Shown here: in pieces, positions 54,968 through 64,000 of the stretch
How positions within the stretch are numbered: the first letter of the stretch is position 1
Layout: every line of letters begins with the position of its first letter
Made by a program: the position numbers and the translations under genes
DNA from: Sphingomonas sp. SUN019
GTDB lineage: Bacteria > Pseudomonadota > Alphaproteobacteria > Sphingomonadales > Sphingomonadaceae
NCBI RefSeq assembly: GCF_024758705.1
Contig: NZ_CP096971.1
Location: 124,001 to 188,000, forward strand
Length of the DNA: 64,000 nt
Direction of reading: 5' to 3'
Notes under the pieces: generated by a model
Seen by the model: only the letters and a program-made list of their open reading frames with translations
What the model was told of the DNA's origin: nothing
Database searches by the model: none

Positions 54968-56901
54968 TTCGACACCCGCAGCATCGCGACCTGTTTCGCG
55001 ATCTTCTTGAAGGCATCGGACAGACCGGTCCCGGTCGTGGAAAAGAGCGCCTGCGCGGTCGAGGAGGCACAGCTCTGCAATTCGGTCGACGAACTGGTAT
55101 CGATCGCCACCGTCCAGACATCGATCTGGCGCGCTTTCGCCGCCTCGCATGCGGCGAGGAAGCGAGCGTTGTGCAACGTCGTCAGGTCGGTTCCACTCGA
55201 GCCCGCGACCCGTTTGTCATACGTCTCGATACCGTACATACCGTACGTGGTGGTGTTCGGGGCCATGTCGCCATCGGTGAGAAAAACGATCACGCGATTT
55301 GGCGCGCCGCGGCCCGGCCACGCGGCCGTATCGCTCGCCCAGATGCCGGTCGGAGAAATCAGCCGGGTGCCCCAGATCATGCCGATGTCGTGATACGTGC
55401 CGCCCATCGGCACGAAATCAGTCGCGTTGACAAAGTTGTCGACGTCGGTGCGCGTCATTACGCCCAGCCGCTTGGCGGGCTTTCCGCACGCAGTACTACC
55501 GCTGTCGCGCCGATCGAATTTGGTGTAGTTAGCCTTCCCGATTTTCTTATCGGGCGCCCAGGGGTCGACTCCGTAATTTGGATTGTAGGCAACATCGTCG
55601 CCGTCCGAAGAGTTATCGTAGCGATAATATGTCAGGTCCGCCAGATATGGCCACCAACGCTGCGCGCCGGTTGGCACGATATCGGGATTGAGTTCGGACG
55701 GTAGGCTGGTGGTCGAGAAAGTCGATGTACCGGGGCTGTCGACGGTCGATTCGATGCAACCGGCCCATCTCGTCGTCTGACCGTGTACCTTGGTCGGATC
55801 GGTGATGACATTGCCGGCCACGACTTGGCTCACGTCGAACGCCGCCTGCCGATACTGCCACTGAGGTATCAGCGTGTCGGTCCTGGTCTGGCAGACGCTG
55901 CCGCTCCAGAAGTCATAGGTTCTGGACGCCGTTCCGGTGGATGGAGCGTACGTCTTGGCAGTGCTGGGGGTACGTGCGGATGCCGTGCACGCCGTGCTCG
56001 ACTTTCCGTTATTGTTATTGTCCGTCACCGTTTTAGTGACCACGTCAGCGTTGACGACGCGCGACTGATAGGTCTGCGTCTCGCTGCCGTCGCCGCCGAC
56101 CATGTAACTTGCGTCCATGTCCAGGATCGCCTGGCCGACATTCACGGCCGAGGAATAGGTCACAAACCCATAGCGGATGTGGGTCGACGGATCGGCATTG
56201 GCCACCATCGTGTCGTAGAAGCCCAACACGGCTTCTCGCAGGGCATCGATGCGCGAACCCGCCCTCTCGGTCGTGCCGACCGCTATCGTTCCAGCATAGC
56301 CAGCCACGCCGCCACTGGTGGTCGGCCGGGTGTATTCCACTTTCGTCGCGCTGCCCGCGTAGCTTGAACAAGTGCTTGCGCTGTCAGACGGCAGGCACGC
56401 CATCGAGCCGGTCGTGTCGAGCACGAACATGATGTCGGTGTCGGCGATGTCGTAGCGCGCCTCGCACGTCACGTTCAGCGTCGTGTCGGGGGCGGCGAAC
56501 ATCTTCATGACGGTCATCGGGACGACCGCGGACGCGACGCCCGCGACCTGCCGGTCGGTGGTCTTGTTGGGGACGAACGACACGGTCTTCGTGTTCATCC
56601 ACCCGGATTTGAAATTGTTGTCGAAGAATGTTTTCGCCTGCGCCGCTGCAGTGGTGTCCAGCGTCGTGTCGTTGCTGTCGGTCATGAATTTCCGGCCCGC
56701 CAGCACGCCTGCGTCGCACGCCTGTTGCAGCCGCACCTTCACCACGTAAAGCCGCGCCATGTCGACCGCGGACCCGGCGAGCGCCGACATCGGAACCATG
56801 GCGATCGCCATCATCGCCAGCGTATTGCCGCGCGTGTCGCGGCGGAGGCGTCCGAGGAGCCCGCCCTGCCTGTCGTTCCGTCGCGCTCCCTCACCCCGCA
56901 T
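54964..56901 (-). CDS. TadG-like pilus assembly protein with VWA domain
   Basis: A 645-residue protein with a membrane segment near 27-46 (GNTLAMMAIAMVPMSALAGSAVD, the Flp-type TadG start) and a von Willebrand A domain whose metal site begins MFVLDTTGSM (DxxxS type). The C-terminal half carries further VWA motifs (VIVFLTDGDMAPNTT, VDVWTVAIDTS-like IDVWTVAID). Part of the gene (about 55480-55620) is AT-richer than its surroundings. TadG in known Tad systems supports pilus assembly; here it is encoded far from any tad secretion genes. Confidence 0.85.
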   Translation of the reverse strand: MRGEGARRNDRQGGLLGRLRRDTRGNTLAMMAIAMVPMSALAGSAVDMARLYVVKVRLQQACDAGVLAGRKFMTDSNDTTLDTTAAAQAKTFFDNNFKSGWMNTKTVSFVPNKTTDRQVAGVASAVVPMTVMKMFAAPDTTLNVTCEARYDIADTDIMFVLDTTGSMACLPSDSASTCSSYAGSATKVEYTRPTTSGGVAGYAGTIAVGTTERAGSRIDALREAVLGFYDTMVANADPSTHIRYGFVTYSSAVNVGQAILDMDASYMVGGDGSETQTYQSRVVNADVVTKTVTDNNNNGKSSTACTASARTPSTAKTYAPSTGTASRTYDFWSGSVCQTRTDTLIPQWQYRQAAFDVSQVVAGNVITDPTKVHGQTTRWAGCIESTVDSPGTSTFSTTSLPSELNPDIVPTGAQRWWPYLADLTYYRYDNSSDGDDVAYNPNYGVDPWAPDKKIGKANYTKFDRRDSGSTACGKPAKRLGVMTRTDVDNFVNATDFVPMGGTYHDIGMIWGTRLISPTGIWASDTAAWPGRGAPNRVIVFLTDGDMAPNTTTYGMYGIETYDKRVAGSSGTDLTTLHNARFLAACEAAKARQIDVWTVAIDTSSSTELQSCASSTAQALFSTTGTGLSDAFKKIAKQVAMLRVSK

Positions 56902-56978
56902 TGCAATTCCCGCCGAACGTAAAGATGGTCCCCGGATGTCGCCATGCGACGAACTGGGCTAAGCCCGCCTCAATCAAT

Positions 56979-57641
56979 ATGGTTAACGACGCGGTTACCT
57001 TTGGGATCGATCCCGCCGCGGGACATCCCGAACGGATGCTGGCGCTTTCCTATGCGCCCGCGGACCGACGGCGAACGCTGGCCGCGCTGTTCGCGCTCGA
57101 CGCGACGCTGGCGAAACTGGCGCTCGGCACGCGCGAGCCGCTGGTCGCGCAGATGCGGTTGACGTGGTGGTATGAGGCGTTGTCGGCGCTGTCCGCCGCT
57201 GCGCCGCCTGCGCAACCGATCCTGCGCGTGTTGCAGGCAGCGCAGGTGGACGGCGAGGCGCTGGCCGCGATGATCGAGGGGTGGGAGCGGTTGCTGGACG
57301 AGCCCGACGAAGCCGCGCTGAGGGCCTTCGCCGTGGCGCGCGCGGGGCTGTTTCGCGTTGCCGGGGACTTGCTCGGCGCGTCCGACCTAGTGGAAAAAGC
57401 GGGCCAGGGTTGGGCGTTGGCCGATCTGGCGCGCATCACCGCGCGGCCGGAAACCCGCGCGTCGGCGACGCGGTTGGCCACGCCGCTGCTGGCCTCCGCG
57501 TGCAAATGGCGATGGAGCGGGACGGGCCGCCCGCTCGGCGCGTTGGCGCATAGCGCAAGGATGGATCTGGTCGGCCACAGCGCCCCCGGCTCACCGGCCC
57601 GCGTCGGGCGGCTCGCATGGCATCGGCTGACCGGCCGCTGA
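56979..57641 (+). CDS. Squalene/phytoene synthase family protein
   Basis: A 220-residue protein with the RLTWWYEAL motif of the squalene/phytoene synthase superfamily (about residue 56-64) and a second conserved block near the end. It is shorter than true synthases (about 280-350) and the aspartate-rich catalytic motifs DxxxD are not obvious, so enzymatic activity is uncertain; NDUFAF6-like relatives are one alternative. The start at ATG 56979 fits; a frame open further upstream is not supported. Confidence 0.7.
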   Translation: MVNDAVTFGIDPAAGHPERMLALSYAPADRRRTLAALFALDATLAKLALGTREPLVAQMRLTWWYEALSALSAAAPPAQPILRVLQAAQVDGEALAAMIEGWERLLDEPDEAALRAFAVARAGLFRVAGDLLGASDLVEKAGQGWALADLARITARPETRASATRLATPLLASACKWRWSGTGRPLGALAHSARMDLVGHSAPGSPARVGRLAWHRLTGR

Positions 57642-57717
57642 AAAGGAGTCGGGACGGGGATTGCCGCGCGCGTCCAACCCGTTAGCATCGCGGACGGGCA
57701 AGGGGGAGCGGTAAGCG

Positions 57718-58176
57718 ATGTGGCGGTATCTGGTGCTCGGCGTCGCGGCGCTGCTGTTGTTCGCTGCGGCGTGGACCTTCATGGGTGGCCGTGCGCGAAC
57801 CCAACCCGTCCTTCCCGTCGCGCCGCCGGGAGAGGCATCGACGGAAGTTGAGAACGCGGCCTTGCCCGCGACCGTCCCCGAGGCGACCGCGAAGACCCGC
57901 GAACAGAAGCGTTTCGACCGCTACGACAAGGATCGCGACGGCAAGGTCACGCGCGACGAATATCTCGTGTCGCGGCGAAAGGCCTATGCGAAACTGGATA
58001 CCAACGGCGACGGGCGGCTGACGTTCGACGAATGGGCGCTGAAGACGACGACCAAATTCGCCGCCGCGGACAAGGATAAATCGGGCGCGATGGCGGCGGA
58101 CGAATTCGCCACCACCGCGGTCAAACGGTCTGGGAAACCGCGCTGCGTGTGTCCGCCGGTTCAGCCGGAGGAGTGA
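57718..58176 (+). CDS. EF-hand calcium-binding protein
   Basis: A 152-residue protein with an N-terminal membrane helix ([18 protein letters not shown]) and three EF-hand loops: [24 protein letters not shown] and [12 protein letters not shown]. The third has serine at position 5 and methionine-alanine changes, so calcium binding is likely for the first two. Probably membrane-anchored in the periplasm. The 3' end overlaps trmFO by 56 bp on the opposite strand. Confidence 0.85.
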   Translation: MWRYLVLGVAALLLFAAAWTFMGGRARTQPVLPVAPPGEASTEVENAALPATVPEATAKTREQKRFDRYDKDRDGKVTRDEYLVSRRKAYAKLDTNGDGRLTFDEWALKTTTKFAAADKDKSGAMAADEFATTAVKRSGKPRCVCPPVQPEE

Positions 58177-59479
58177 TCCAGTCCGCCAGCGCGGCGCGAC
58201 CGCGATCCGTGTACATCCGCTTGCGATCGGCCTTTTTCGTGCGGCCCTCGATCGGCGGAAACAGCCCGAAATTGACGTTCATCGGCTGATACGTCTCCGC
58301 GACAGCCGCGCCTGTGATATGATTCAGCAGCGCGCCCAGCGCGGTTTCGACCGGCGGTGGCGTCATGGTTTCGCCGCGCAGTTCAGCCGCGGCGAAGCGC
58401 CCGGCGAGCAGCCCGATCGACGCGCTTTCGATGTATCCCTCGCACCCGGTGATCTGCCCGGCGAAGCGGACGTTCGGGCGCGATTTCAGCCGCAGCGTGC
58501 CGTCGAGCAGTTCGGGCGATCGGATGAACGTGTTGCGGTGAAGCCCGCCCAACCGCGCAAATTCCGCATTCTGCAGCCCCGGAATGGTGCGGAACAGCCG
58601 CACCTGTTCGGCGTGCTTCAGCTTGGTCTGGAAGCCGACGATGTTCCACAATGTGCCCTGCGCATTGTCCTGCCGCAGCTGCACGACCGCGTGCGGCCAG
58701 CGCCCGGTCCTCGGATCGTCGAGGCCCACGGGCTTCATCGGACCGTAGCGTAGCGTGTCGACCCCGCGCTCCGCCATCACCTCGATCGGCATGCAGCCGT
58801 CGAAATAGGGCGTGTCCTTTTCCCATTCGCGGAATTCGGACTTTTCGCCCGCGATCAGCCCGGCGTGGAAGGCGAGATACTCTTCCTTCGTCATCGGGCA
58901 GTTGATATAGTCTTTCGTGTCGCCCTTGTCCCAGCGCGAGGCGAACCACGCGACCTCCATGTCGATCGTCTCGCGGTGGACGATCGGGGCGAGCGCGTCG
59001 AAGAACGCCAGCGCCTCGCGTCCTGTCGCCTCGGCGATGCCGGTGGCGAGCGAAGGCGCGGTCAGCGGACCGGTGGCGATGATCGCCGGACCGTCGGGCA
59101 GCGCGTCTACGCGCTCGCGGACGAGCGTGATGTTCGGATGCGACGCGATCGCCGTCGTCACGCTTTCGGAGAAAAGATCGCGATCGACCGCCAGCGCTGA
59201 CCCGGCGGGCACACGGTGAAGATCGGCTTGTCGCATGATGAGCGAGCCGAGCGTGCGCAGTTCCTGATGCAGCAGCCCGACCGCGTTGGATGTGGCATCG
59301 TCCGATCGAAAGCTGTTGGAGCATACCAGTTCGGCCAGCCCGTCGGTCTTGTGTGCAGCGGTGCCGTCACCGCTACCGCGCATTTCCGACAGGCGAACGC
59401 GAACCCCCGCCTCCGCCAACTGCCACGCAGCTTCGCTACCGGCGAGCCCGCCGCCGATGATGTGGATGTCATGAGTCAT
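58121..59479 (-). CDS. trmFO: Methylenetetrahydrofolate-tRNA-(uracil-5-)-methyltransferase
   Basis: Makes ribothymidine at position 54 of tRNA using FAD and methylene-THF. 452 residues. Seen: [18 protein letters not shown] (FAD motif), [60 protein letters not shown] and [18 protein letters not shown] with the family cysteine and glutamate residues. Standard for alphaproteobacteria that lack TrmA. Convergent with the EF-hand gene. Confidence 0.95.
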   Translation of the reverse strand: MTHDIHIIGGGLAGSEAAWQLAEAGVRVRLSEMRGSGDGTAAHKTDGLAELVCSNSFRSDDATSNAVGLLHQELRTLGSLIMRQADLHRVPAGSALAVDRDLFSESVTTAIASHPNITLVRERVDALPDGPAIIATGPLTAPSLATGIAEATGREALAFFDALAPIVHRETIDMEVAWFASRWDKGDTKDYINCPMTKEEYLAFHAGLIAGEKSEFREWEKDTPYFDGCMPIEVMAERGVDTLRYGPMKPVGLDDPRTGRWPHAVVQLRQDNAQGTLWNIVGFQTKLKHAEQVRLFRTIPGLQNAEFARLGGLHRNTFIRSPELLDGTLRLKSRPNVRFAGQITGCEGYIESASIGLLAGRFAAAELRGETMTPPPVETALGALLNHITGAAVAETYQPMNVNFGLFPPIEGRTKKADRKRMYTDRGRAALADWITPPAEPADTRSAVSQTV

Positions 59480-59538
59480 GCCAAGTCCGATAGCGTCTCG
59501 CGGTTGCGCTGTCAGGCCCGCCGCGCCACCTTCGTCCC

Positions 59539-59970
59539 ATGCGGATTTTCACGATCGGTTATGAAGCCACGACGATGGCGGAGTTTCTCGCCGCGCTGAC
59601 CGGGGCGGGGGTGCAGCGTGTGATCGACGTCCGCGCGCTGCCGTTGTCGCGGAGGCCGGGTTTTTCGAAATCGTCACTGGCCGCTTCGCTTAGGGAAGCG
59701 GGGATCGACTACGCTCATCTGAAGGCGCTCGGCACGCCAAAGGCCGGGCGCGATGCGGCAAAGAAAGGCGACGTCGCTGCGCTGCGGGCGGTTTACGCCG
59801 GGCAACTCGAACTGCCCGAGGCGCAGGTGCAGGCAGCGGTGATGATGGGGTTGGCGGCGGAGATGCCGTCCGCGTTGCTGTGTTACGAACGCGATCCTTG
59901 CCACTGCCACCGGACCTTGTTGCTGGATGCGGTGGGCGAGGGGGCGGAGGTGGTGGATTTGTATGCTTGA
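59539..59970 (+). CDS. DUF488 family protein
   Basis: A 143-residue protein of the DUF488 family. Seen: start [36 protein letters not shown] and the C-terminal [16 protein letters not shown] cluster with three cysteines and histidines, the family hallmark that probably binds metal or carries redox activity. Function unknown. It is followed by a small palindrome (59979-60004) and a convergent gene. Confidence 0.9.
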   Translation: MRIFTIGYEATTMAEFLAALTGAGVQRVIDVRALPLSRRPGFSKSSLAASLREAGIDYAHLKALGTPKAGRDAAKKGDVAALRAVYAGQLELPEAQVQAAVMMGLAAEMPSALLCYERDPCHCHRTLLLDAVGEGAEVVDLYA

Positions 59971-59978
59971 ACCAACAG

Positions 59979-60004
59979 ACCACCCCGGCGTTCGCCTGGG
60001 TGGT
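59979..60004. repeat. Short palindrome between convergent genes
   Basis: 12-bp arms (59979-59990 and 59993-60004) with one mismatch, sequence ACCACCCCGGCG and its complement. It shares the CCCCGGCG core of the repeats at 16057 and 48795 and could be a half-size member or a bidirectional terminator for DUF488 and DUF952 genes. Confidence 0.6.
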
Positions 60005-60012
60005 TCGCGGGA

Positions 60013-60363
60013 TCAGCCAGCCACCGGCAGCTTCACCATCCCGTCCTTATCGCGCGCCAACGGACCGTAAGCGACCACCGTCTCCAGCAGCAGTGGACCA
60101 TAGATGTGCGGAAACAGCTGGCCGCCGCGTGATTCCTCCCATTTCAGGCAATCGCCTTGCGCCGCCAAGTCGACCGCGGCGACGTGCAGGTCGGTCTGCC
60201 CAGCGAAATGCTTGTCGACGGTTTCGGTCAGTTGCTCGGCGGTCGACATATGGATGTAGCCGTCGGCCAGGTCGACCGGCGCGCCCGCGAACGCGCCGTC
60301 GCGTTCGAGGGCCGCCATCTGCTCCGCGGTCAGCACCTTATACGCAGTGAGGGGATGGCTCAC
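60013..60363 (-). CDS. DUF952 family protein
   Basis: A 116-residue protein of the DUF952 family, with DGYIHMSTAEQL and KWEESRGGQLFPHIYGPL, the family motifs. Function unknown, though some DUF952 proteins resemble ADP-ribosyltransferase folds. ATGA overlap with gyrA on the same strand means it is translated from the gyrA message. Confidence 0.88.
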   Translation of the reverse strand: MSHPLTAYKVLTAEQMAALERDGAFAGAPVDLADGYIHMSTAEQLTETVDKHFAGQTDLHVAAVDLAAQGDCLKWEESRGGQLFPHIYGPLLLETVVAYGPLARDKDGMVKLPVAG

Positions 60364-63140
60364 TCGCCACCCTCCGCATCATCCGTCGTTCCGGTCCCGT
60401 CGTCGAGTTGCAGCGGATCGCTCCGCGGCGTCTCGGCGATCTCCGCGGCGACCATGTCCTCCGCGGCGTTCTCGGGCGCCTCCTCCTCGTCGATCCGCGC
60501 GGCGGAAACGACGTGTTCGTCGTCGGCGACATTGAACAACCGCACGCCCGCCGATCCGCGCCCGATGACGCGCATCGAGGTAAGCGGCATCCGGATCATC
60601 TTCGCCTGATCGGTGACCAGCATCAGTTGCTGGCCCTTGCTCGCCGGGAAGCTGGCGACGACCGGGCCGTTGCGCTTGATGTTGTCGATGTTGGTGATGC
60701 CCTGACCGCCACGCCCGGTGCGGCGGTATTCATAGGCCGACGACATCTTGCCGTAGCCGTTAGCACACACCGTCAGAATGAACTGCTCGCTCGACTGCAA
60801 TTCCTCATAGCGATCGGCCTGCATCGTCATCTCGCCTTCGCGTTCCTTCCACGGGGCGAAGCGGAGATATTCCTCGCGCTCCTCCTGGCTGGTGCCGACG
60901 CGGTGGAGGATCGACAGCGAAATGACCGCGTCGTCGCGCTTCAGGTTGATGCCGCGCACGCCGGTCGAATTGCGGCTCTGGAATTCGCGCACCTCGTTCG
61001 CGGCGAAGCGGATCGCCTTGCCCTGACGCGTCGCTAGCAGCACGTCGTCGCCTTCGTCGAGCAGGGCGACGCCGATCAGCCGGTCGTCCTCGTCGACGCC
61101 TTCGAACTTCATCGCGATCTTGCCGTTCGACGGCACGTTGGTGAACGCGTCCATGCTGTTGCGGCGCACCGATCCCTTGGCGGTCGCGAACATGACGTGC
61201 AGCTTGCCCCATTCGTCCTCGTCCTCGGGCAGCGGCAGCACGGTCGAGATCGTCTCGCCCGCCGCCAGCGGCAGCAGGTTCACCATCGGACGTCCGCGCG
61301 TGTTGGCGCCGCCTTCGGGCAAACGCCACACCTTCAGGCGATAGACCTTGCCCAGCGTCGAGAAGAACAGCACCGGCGTGTGCGTGCTCGTCACGAAGAG
61401 TTCGGTGACGACATCCTCTTCCTTCGTCGCCATCGCCGCGCGACCCTTGCCGCCGCGCTTCTGCGCGCGGAACGTGTCGAGGCTGGTGCGCTTGATATAG
61501 CCGCCGACCGTCACGGTCACGACCATCTCCTCGCGCTCGATCAGATCCTCGTCGTCGATCCCGTCGACCGCGTTGACGATCTCCGAGCGGCGCGGGGTGG
61601 CGGATTCGTCGCGCACCGCGATGAGCTCCTCGCGCATTACCGCGAACAATTTGATCCGGTCGGACAGGATCGCCAGCAATTCGGTGATCGAATCCGCCAG
61701 CCCCTGCAGCTCGTTGCCGATCTCGTCGCGGCCGAGTGCGGTCAGGCGGTGGAGGCGCAGGTCGAGGATCGCGCGGACCTGCGTTTCGGACAGCCGATAG
61801 GTGTCGCCGGTGATCTCGACCTCGACCGCTTCGACCAGCTTGATATATTGCGCGATCTCCGCGATCGGCCAGTCGCGCGACAATAGTTTCGCGCGCGCTT
61901 CGGCGGGGCTGGATGACCCGCGGATGATCTTCACCACCTCGTCCAGGTTCGTCACCGCGATGACCAGCCCGAGCAAGATGTGCGCGCGGTCGCGCGCCTT
62001 GGCGAGTTCGAACTTGGAGCGCCGCGTGATGACTTCCTCGCGGAAGCCGACGAACGCCGCGATGATGTCGCGCAGGTTGAGTAATTCTGGCCGGCCGCCG
62101 CGGATCGCCAGCATGTTGGCCGCGAACGATCCCTGCGCCGGCGTGTGCCGCCACAGCTGGTTCAGCACCACCTCCGGCGTCGCGTCGCGCTTCAGGTCAA
62201 TGACGATCCGCACGCCTTCGCGGTTCGATTCGTCGCGGATGTCGCTGACGCCTTCGATGCGCTTGTCCTTGGCGGCTTCCGCGATCCGCTCGACCAGCGC
62301 GTTCTTGCCCTGCTGATACGGGATTTCGGTGAGTACGATCGAACGCCGATCGCCGCGCCCTTCCTCGATGATGTGGCGCGACCGCAGCAGAATCGATCCG
62401 CGTCCGGTCTCATAGGCCGAGCGCGCGCCCGCACGGCCCAGGATGATCGCGCCGGTCGGAAAATCGGGGCCGGGGACGATCTCGAGCAATTCCTCGGTCG
62501 TCAGCTGCGGCTCGCCGCTCTCCATCCGGTCCATGAACGCGAGGCACGCGTTGATGATCTCGCCCAGATTGTGCGGCGGGACGTTCGTCGCCATCCCGAC
62601 CGCGATGCCGCCCGCGCCATTGACCAGCAGGTTGGGGAAGCGCGCGGGCAGGACCGCAGGCTCGCGCTCCGACCCGTCGTAGTTCGGGATGAAGTCGACC
62701 GTGTCCTTGTCGAGATCGCCGAGCAGCGCATTGGCCACCTTCGCCAGCCGCGCCTCGGTATAGCGCATCGCGGCGGCTTTATCGGGATCCATCGACCCGA
62801 AATTGCCCTGACCGTCGATCAACGGCACGCGCATCGACCAGTCCTGGCTCATCCGAACCAATGCTTCGTAGATCGAGCTGTCGCCGTGGGGATGGTATTT
62901 ACCCATCACGTCGCCGACGATGCGCGCGCATTTGCGATACGGCCGGTTGTAGAGGAAGCCGTTTTCGTTCGCCGAATGCAGGATGCGGCGATGCACCGGC
63001 TTCAACCCGTCGCGGACGTCGGGCAGCGCGCGCGCCACGATGACGCTCATCGCATAATCGAGATAGCTGGTCTTCATCTCGTCGACGATCGAGATGGGGG
63101 CGATGTCCGAAGGGTCGGCGAGGAGGGTCTCGTCGGTCAA
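60360..63140 (-). CDS. gyrA: DNA gyrase subunit A
   Basis: 926 residues, full-length type II topoisomerase A subunit that cuts DNA for negative supercoiling. Seen: catalytic Y127 in [10 protein letters not shown], the quinolone region [19 protein letters not shown] (residues 83-101), the tower and exit domains, a GyrA box QKRGGKG in the C-terminal beta-pinwheel, and an acidic C-terminal tail. In the quinolone region Ser88 corresponds to E. coli Ser83 and Glu92 to Asp87. Its downstream neighbour is DUF952. Confidence 0.97.
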   Translation of the reverse strand: MTDETLLADPSDIAPISIVDEMKTSYLDYAMSVIVARALPDVRDGLKPVHRRILHSANENGFLYNRPYRKCARIVGDVMGKYHPHGDSSIYEALVRMSQDWSMRVPLIDGQGNFGSMDPDKAAAMRYTEARLAKVANALLGDLDKDTVDFIPNYDGSEREPAVLPARFPNLLVNGAGGIAVGMATNVPPHNLGEIINACLAFMDRMESGEPQLTTEELLEIVPGPDFPTGAIILGRAGARSAYETGRGSILLRSRHIIEEGRGDRRSIVLTEIPYQQGKNALVERIAEAAKDKRIEGVSDIRDESNREGVRIVIDLKRDATPEVVLNQLWRHTPAQGSFAANMLAIRGGRPELLNLRDIIAAFVGFREEVITRRSKFELAKARDRAHILLGLVIAVTNLDEVVKIIRGSSSPAEARAKLLSRDWPIAEIAQYIKLVEAVEVEITGDTYRLSETQVRAILDLRLHRLTALGRDEIGNELQGLADSITELLAILSDRIKLFAVMREELIAVRDESATPRRSEIVNAVDGIDDEDLIEREEMVVTVTVGGYIKRTSLDTFRAQKRGGKGRAAMATKEEDVVTELFVTSTHTPVLFFSTLGKVYRLKVWRLPEGGANTRGRPMVNLLPLAAGETISTVLPLPEDEDEWGKLHVMFATAKGSVRRNSMDAFTNVPSNGKIAMKFEGVDEDDRLIGVALLDEGDDVLLATRQGKAIRFAANEVREFQSRNSTGVRGINLKRDDAVISLSILHRVGTSQEEREEYLRFAPWKEREGEMTMQADRYEELQSSEQFILTVCANGYGKMSSAYEYRRTGRGGQGITNIDNIKRNGPVVASFPASKGQQLMLVTDQAKMIRMPLTSMRVIGRGSAGVRLFNVADDEHVVSAARIDEEEAPENAAEDMVAAEIAETPRSDPLQLDDGTGTTDDAEGGE

Positions 63141-63232
63141 ATCTTGGGGCTTTCGAATGGGGAGTCGTTTATGTGACGGTTCTAGGACGGGCGACCGCCA
63201 AAGTCACGCGCAGGCGCGCACGCGTAGAGGAA

Positions 63233-63907
63233 TCAGGCGGGGACTTCGGCCCCGTCCCACGCAAAAACCTTTCCGCTGTCTGCGGCCTTTAGGTCGTCGA
63301 TCACGTCGAGCAATTGCACCGCCGCGCGATCAGCCGCGAACAGGTCGCGCCCGCTGCGCTGAAACGGCTTCGAGAGCGCGGTGTCGACCGTGCCGGGGTG
63401 GAGTCCGACCACGATTAAGCGATCGTTGCGGCGTTTTTCCTCGATCGCGATGGTGCGGATGATCTGGTTCAGCGCCGCCTTCGACGCGCGATAGCCGTGC
63501 CAGCCGCCCAGCCGGTTGTCGGTGATGCTGCCGACGCGGGCGGACAGCACGGCGAACACGCAGCGCCCGGTCTTCGGCATTACGGGCAAGAAATGCTTGG
63601 CGATCAACGCGGGGCCGATCGTGTTGATCGCGAAGATGCGCGCGAGCCAGGCGGGGTCGAGGTCGCGGAGCGCTTTTTCCGGGCCATTTTCGCCTTCGTG
63701 CAGCAATCCGGTCGCAACGATCACCAGATCGGGCGATCCGCTGCGTGCGGCGGCGGCGGCGATGCTCGCTTCGTCCTCCAGGTCGATATGGTCCGCACCC
63801 GCGAAAGACCGCGCAAAGCCGCGGACGGCGCGTTCTTCCTCGATCAGAGCTTCAACCAGCGCCTTCCCGATTCCGCCGGATGCGCCGATGACGATGGCGC
63901 CGCTCAT
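63233..63907 (-). CDS. SDR family oxidoreductase, C-factor-like
   Basis: A 224-residue short-chain dehydrogenase. Seen: the glycine motif VIGASGGIG at the start, NTIGPALIAKHFLPVM, catalytic YRASKAALNQ and the GLHPGTVDTALSKPF after it, as in C-factor/cell-surface-type SDRs. Substrate unknown. Start overlaps the stop of the gene at the right edge as ATGA. Confidence 0.88.
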   Translation of the reverse strand: MSGAIVIGASGGIGKALVEALIEEERAVRGFARSFAGADHIDLEDEASIAAAAARSGSPDLVIVATGLLHEGENGPEKALRDLDPAWLARIFAINTIGPALIAKHFLPVMPKTGRCVFAVLSARVGSITDNRLGGWHGYRASKAALNQIIRTIAIEEKRRNDRLIVVGLHPGTVDTALSKPFQRSGRDLFAADRAAVQLLDVIDDLKAADSGKVFAWDGAEVPA

Positions 63908-63999
63908 GCGCGCTGGAAGGTCCAGCGGTCGCCGTCGGCGTCGGCGAAGCGATAACCATCGCTGTCGAACCCCTTCATCGCCGCGATATCGTCGATCCG
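63904..63999 (-). CDS. Partial protein, C-terminal end only
   Basis: The frame is open from the right window edge to a TGA at 63904, giving about 31 residues ending GYRFADADGDRWTFQRA. Too short to identify. It overlaps the SDR start as ATGA and is probably in the same operon. Confidence 0.5.
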   Translation of the reverse strand, partial: RIDDIAAMKGFDSDGYRFADADGDRWTFQRA

Positions 64000-64000
64000 G

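Overview
This 64 kb window looks like chromosomal core sequence of a GC-rich alphaproteobacterium, most likely a Sphingomonas-type organism. That placement is inference. It rests on GC content (roughly two thirds by eye), a PopZ-like gene near tolC and valS, a pyruvate dehydrogenase E1-beta carrying its own lipoyl domain, Flp/Tad pilus genes, an arginine succinyltransferase cluster and a TonB-dependent receptor. Genes are tightly packed on both strands. Many neighbours overlap by 4 bp (ATGA or GTGA), no gap exceeds 300 bp, and I see no prophage, IS element, CRISPR array, rRNA or origin.

Layout. 0-8 kb: end of a CPA2 cation/proton antiporter, a DUF423 membrane protein, a minus-strand shikimate operon (aroK-aroB-DUF2256), then a plus-strand run of a tiny membrane protein, a secreted protein, a Xer recombinase and accA, two orphan Flp pilins and mutT. 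8-18.6 kb: tRNA-Cys, a Pcm-like methyltransferase, tolC, a popZ-like gene, an S9 peptidase, valS, a MATE pump and a lipid kinase. 18.6-23.5 kb: hemB followed by two paralogous GNAT acetyltransferases and a membrane/spermidine-synthase-like fusion, a lipoprotein and tRNA-Arg. 23.6-31.2 kb (minus): a TonB receptor with a palindrome-rich leader, the M20 hydrolase-astA-astB arginine catabolic set, a DUF481 outer membrane protein, rppH and an esterase. 32-40 kb (plus): an HDAC-like deacetylase, korAB, photolyase, cyclopropane fatty acid synthase and a serine hydrolase. 40-51 kb: an SDR, purF, a two-lobed aspartyl protease, hisI, a MerR regulator with an acyl-CoA dehydrogenase, a SleB-type hydrolase, cysK and an MFS transporter. 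51-57 kb: pdhA-pdhB, convergent with a three-gene TadE/TadE/TadG-VWA operon. 57-64 kb: a squalene/phytoene-synthase-like gene, an EF-hand protein, trmFO, DUF488, DUF952, gyrA and an SDR.

The most unusual signal is a family of GC-rich palindromic elements of about 100 bp that sit in frame inside two housekeeping genes: valS (14719-14824) and pdhB (52493-52589). Both are translated into SPSP/GEG-type linkers at places where homologues should have short loops or linkers. A second palindrome family built on CCCCGGCGAAGGCCGGGG occupies intergenic sites (16057-16127, 48795-48863, with a smaller relative at 59979-60004). The valS gene also carries an AT-richer, apparently extra segment just before its palindrome. 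Together this suggests small mobile palindromes that can be tolerated as protein-coding insertions, resembling in principle the Rickettsia palindromic elements. Other points of interest are a Shine-Dalgarno-sequestering hairpin and two palindromic operators upstream of the TonB receptor, a candidate MerR operator, and an M20 hydrolase that may replace AstE.
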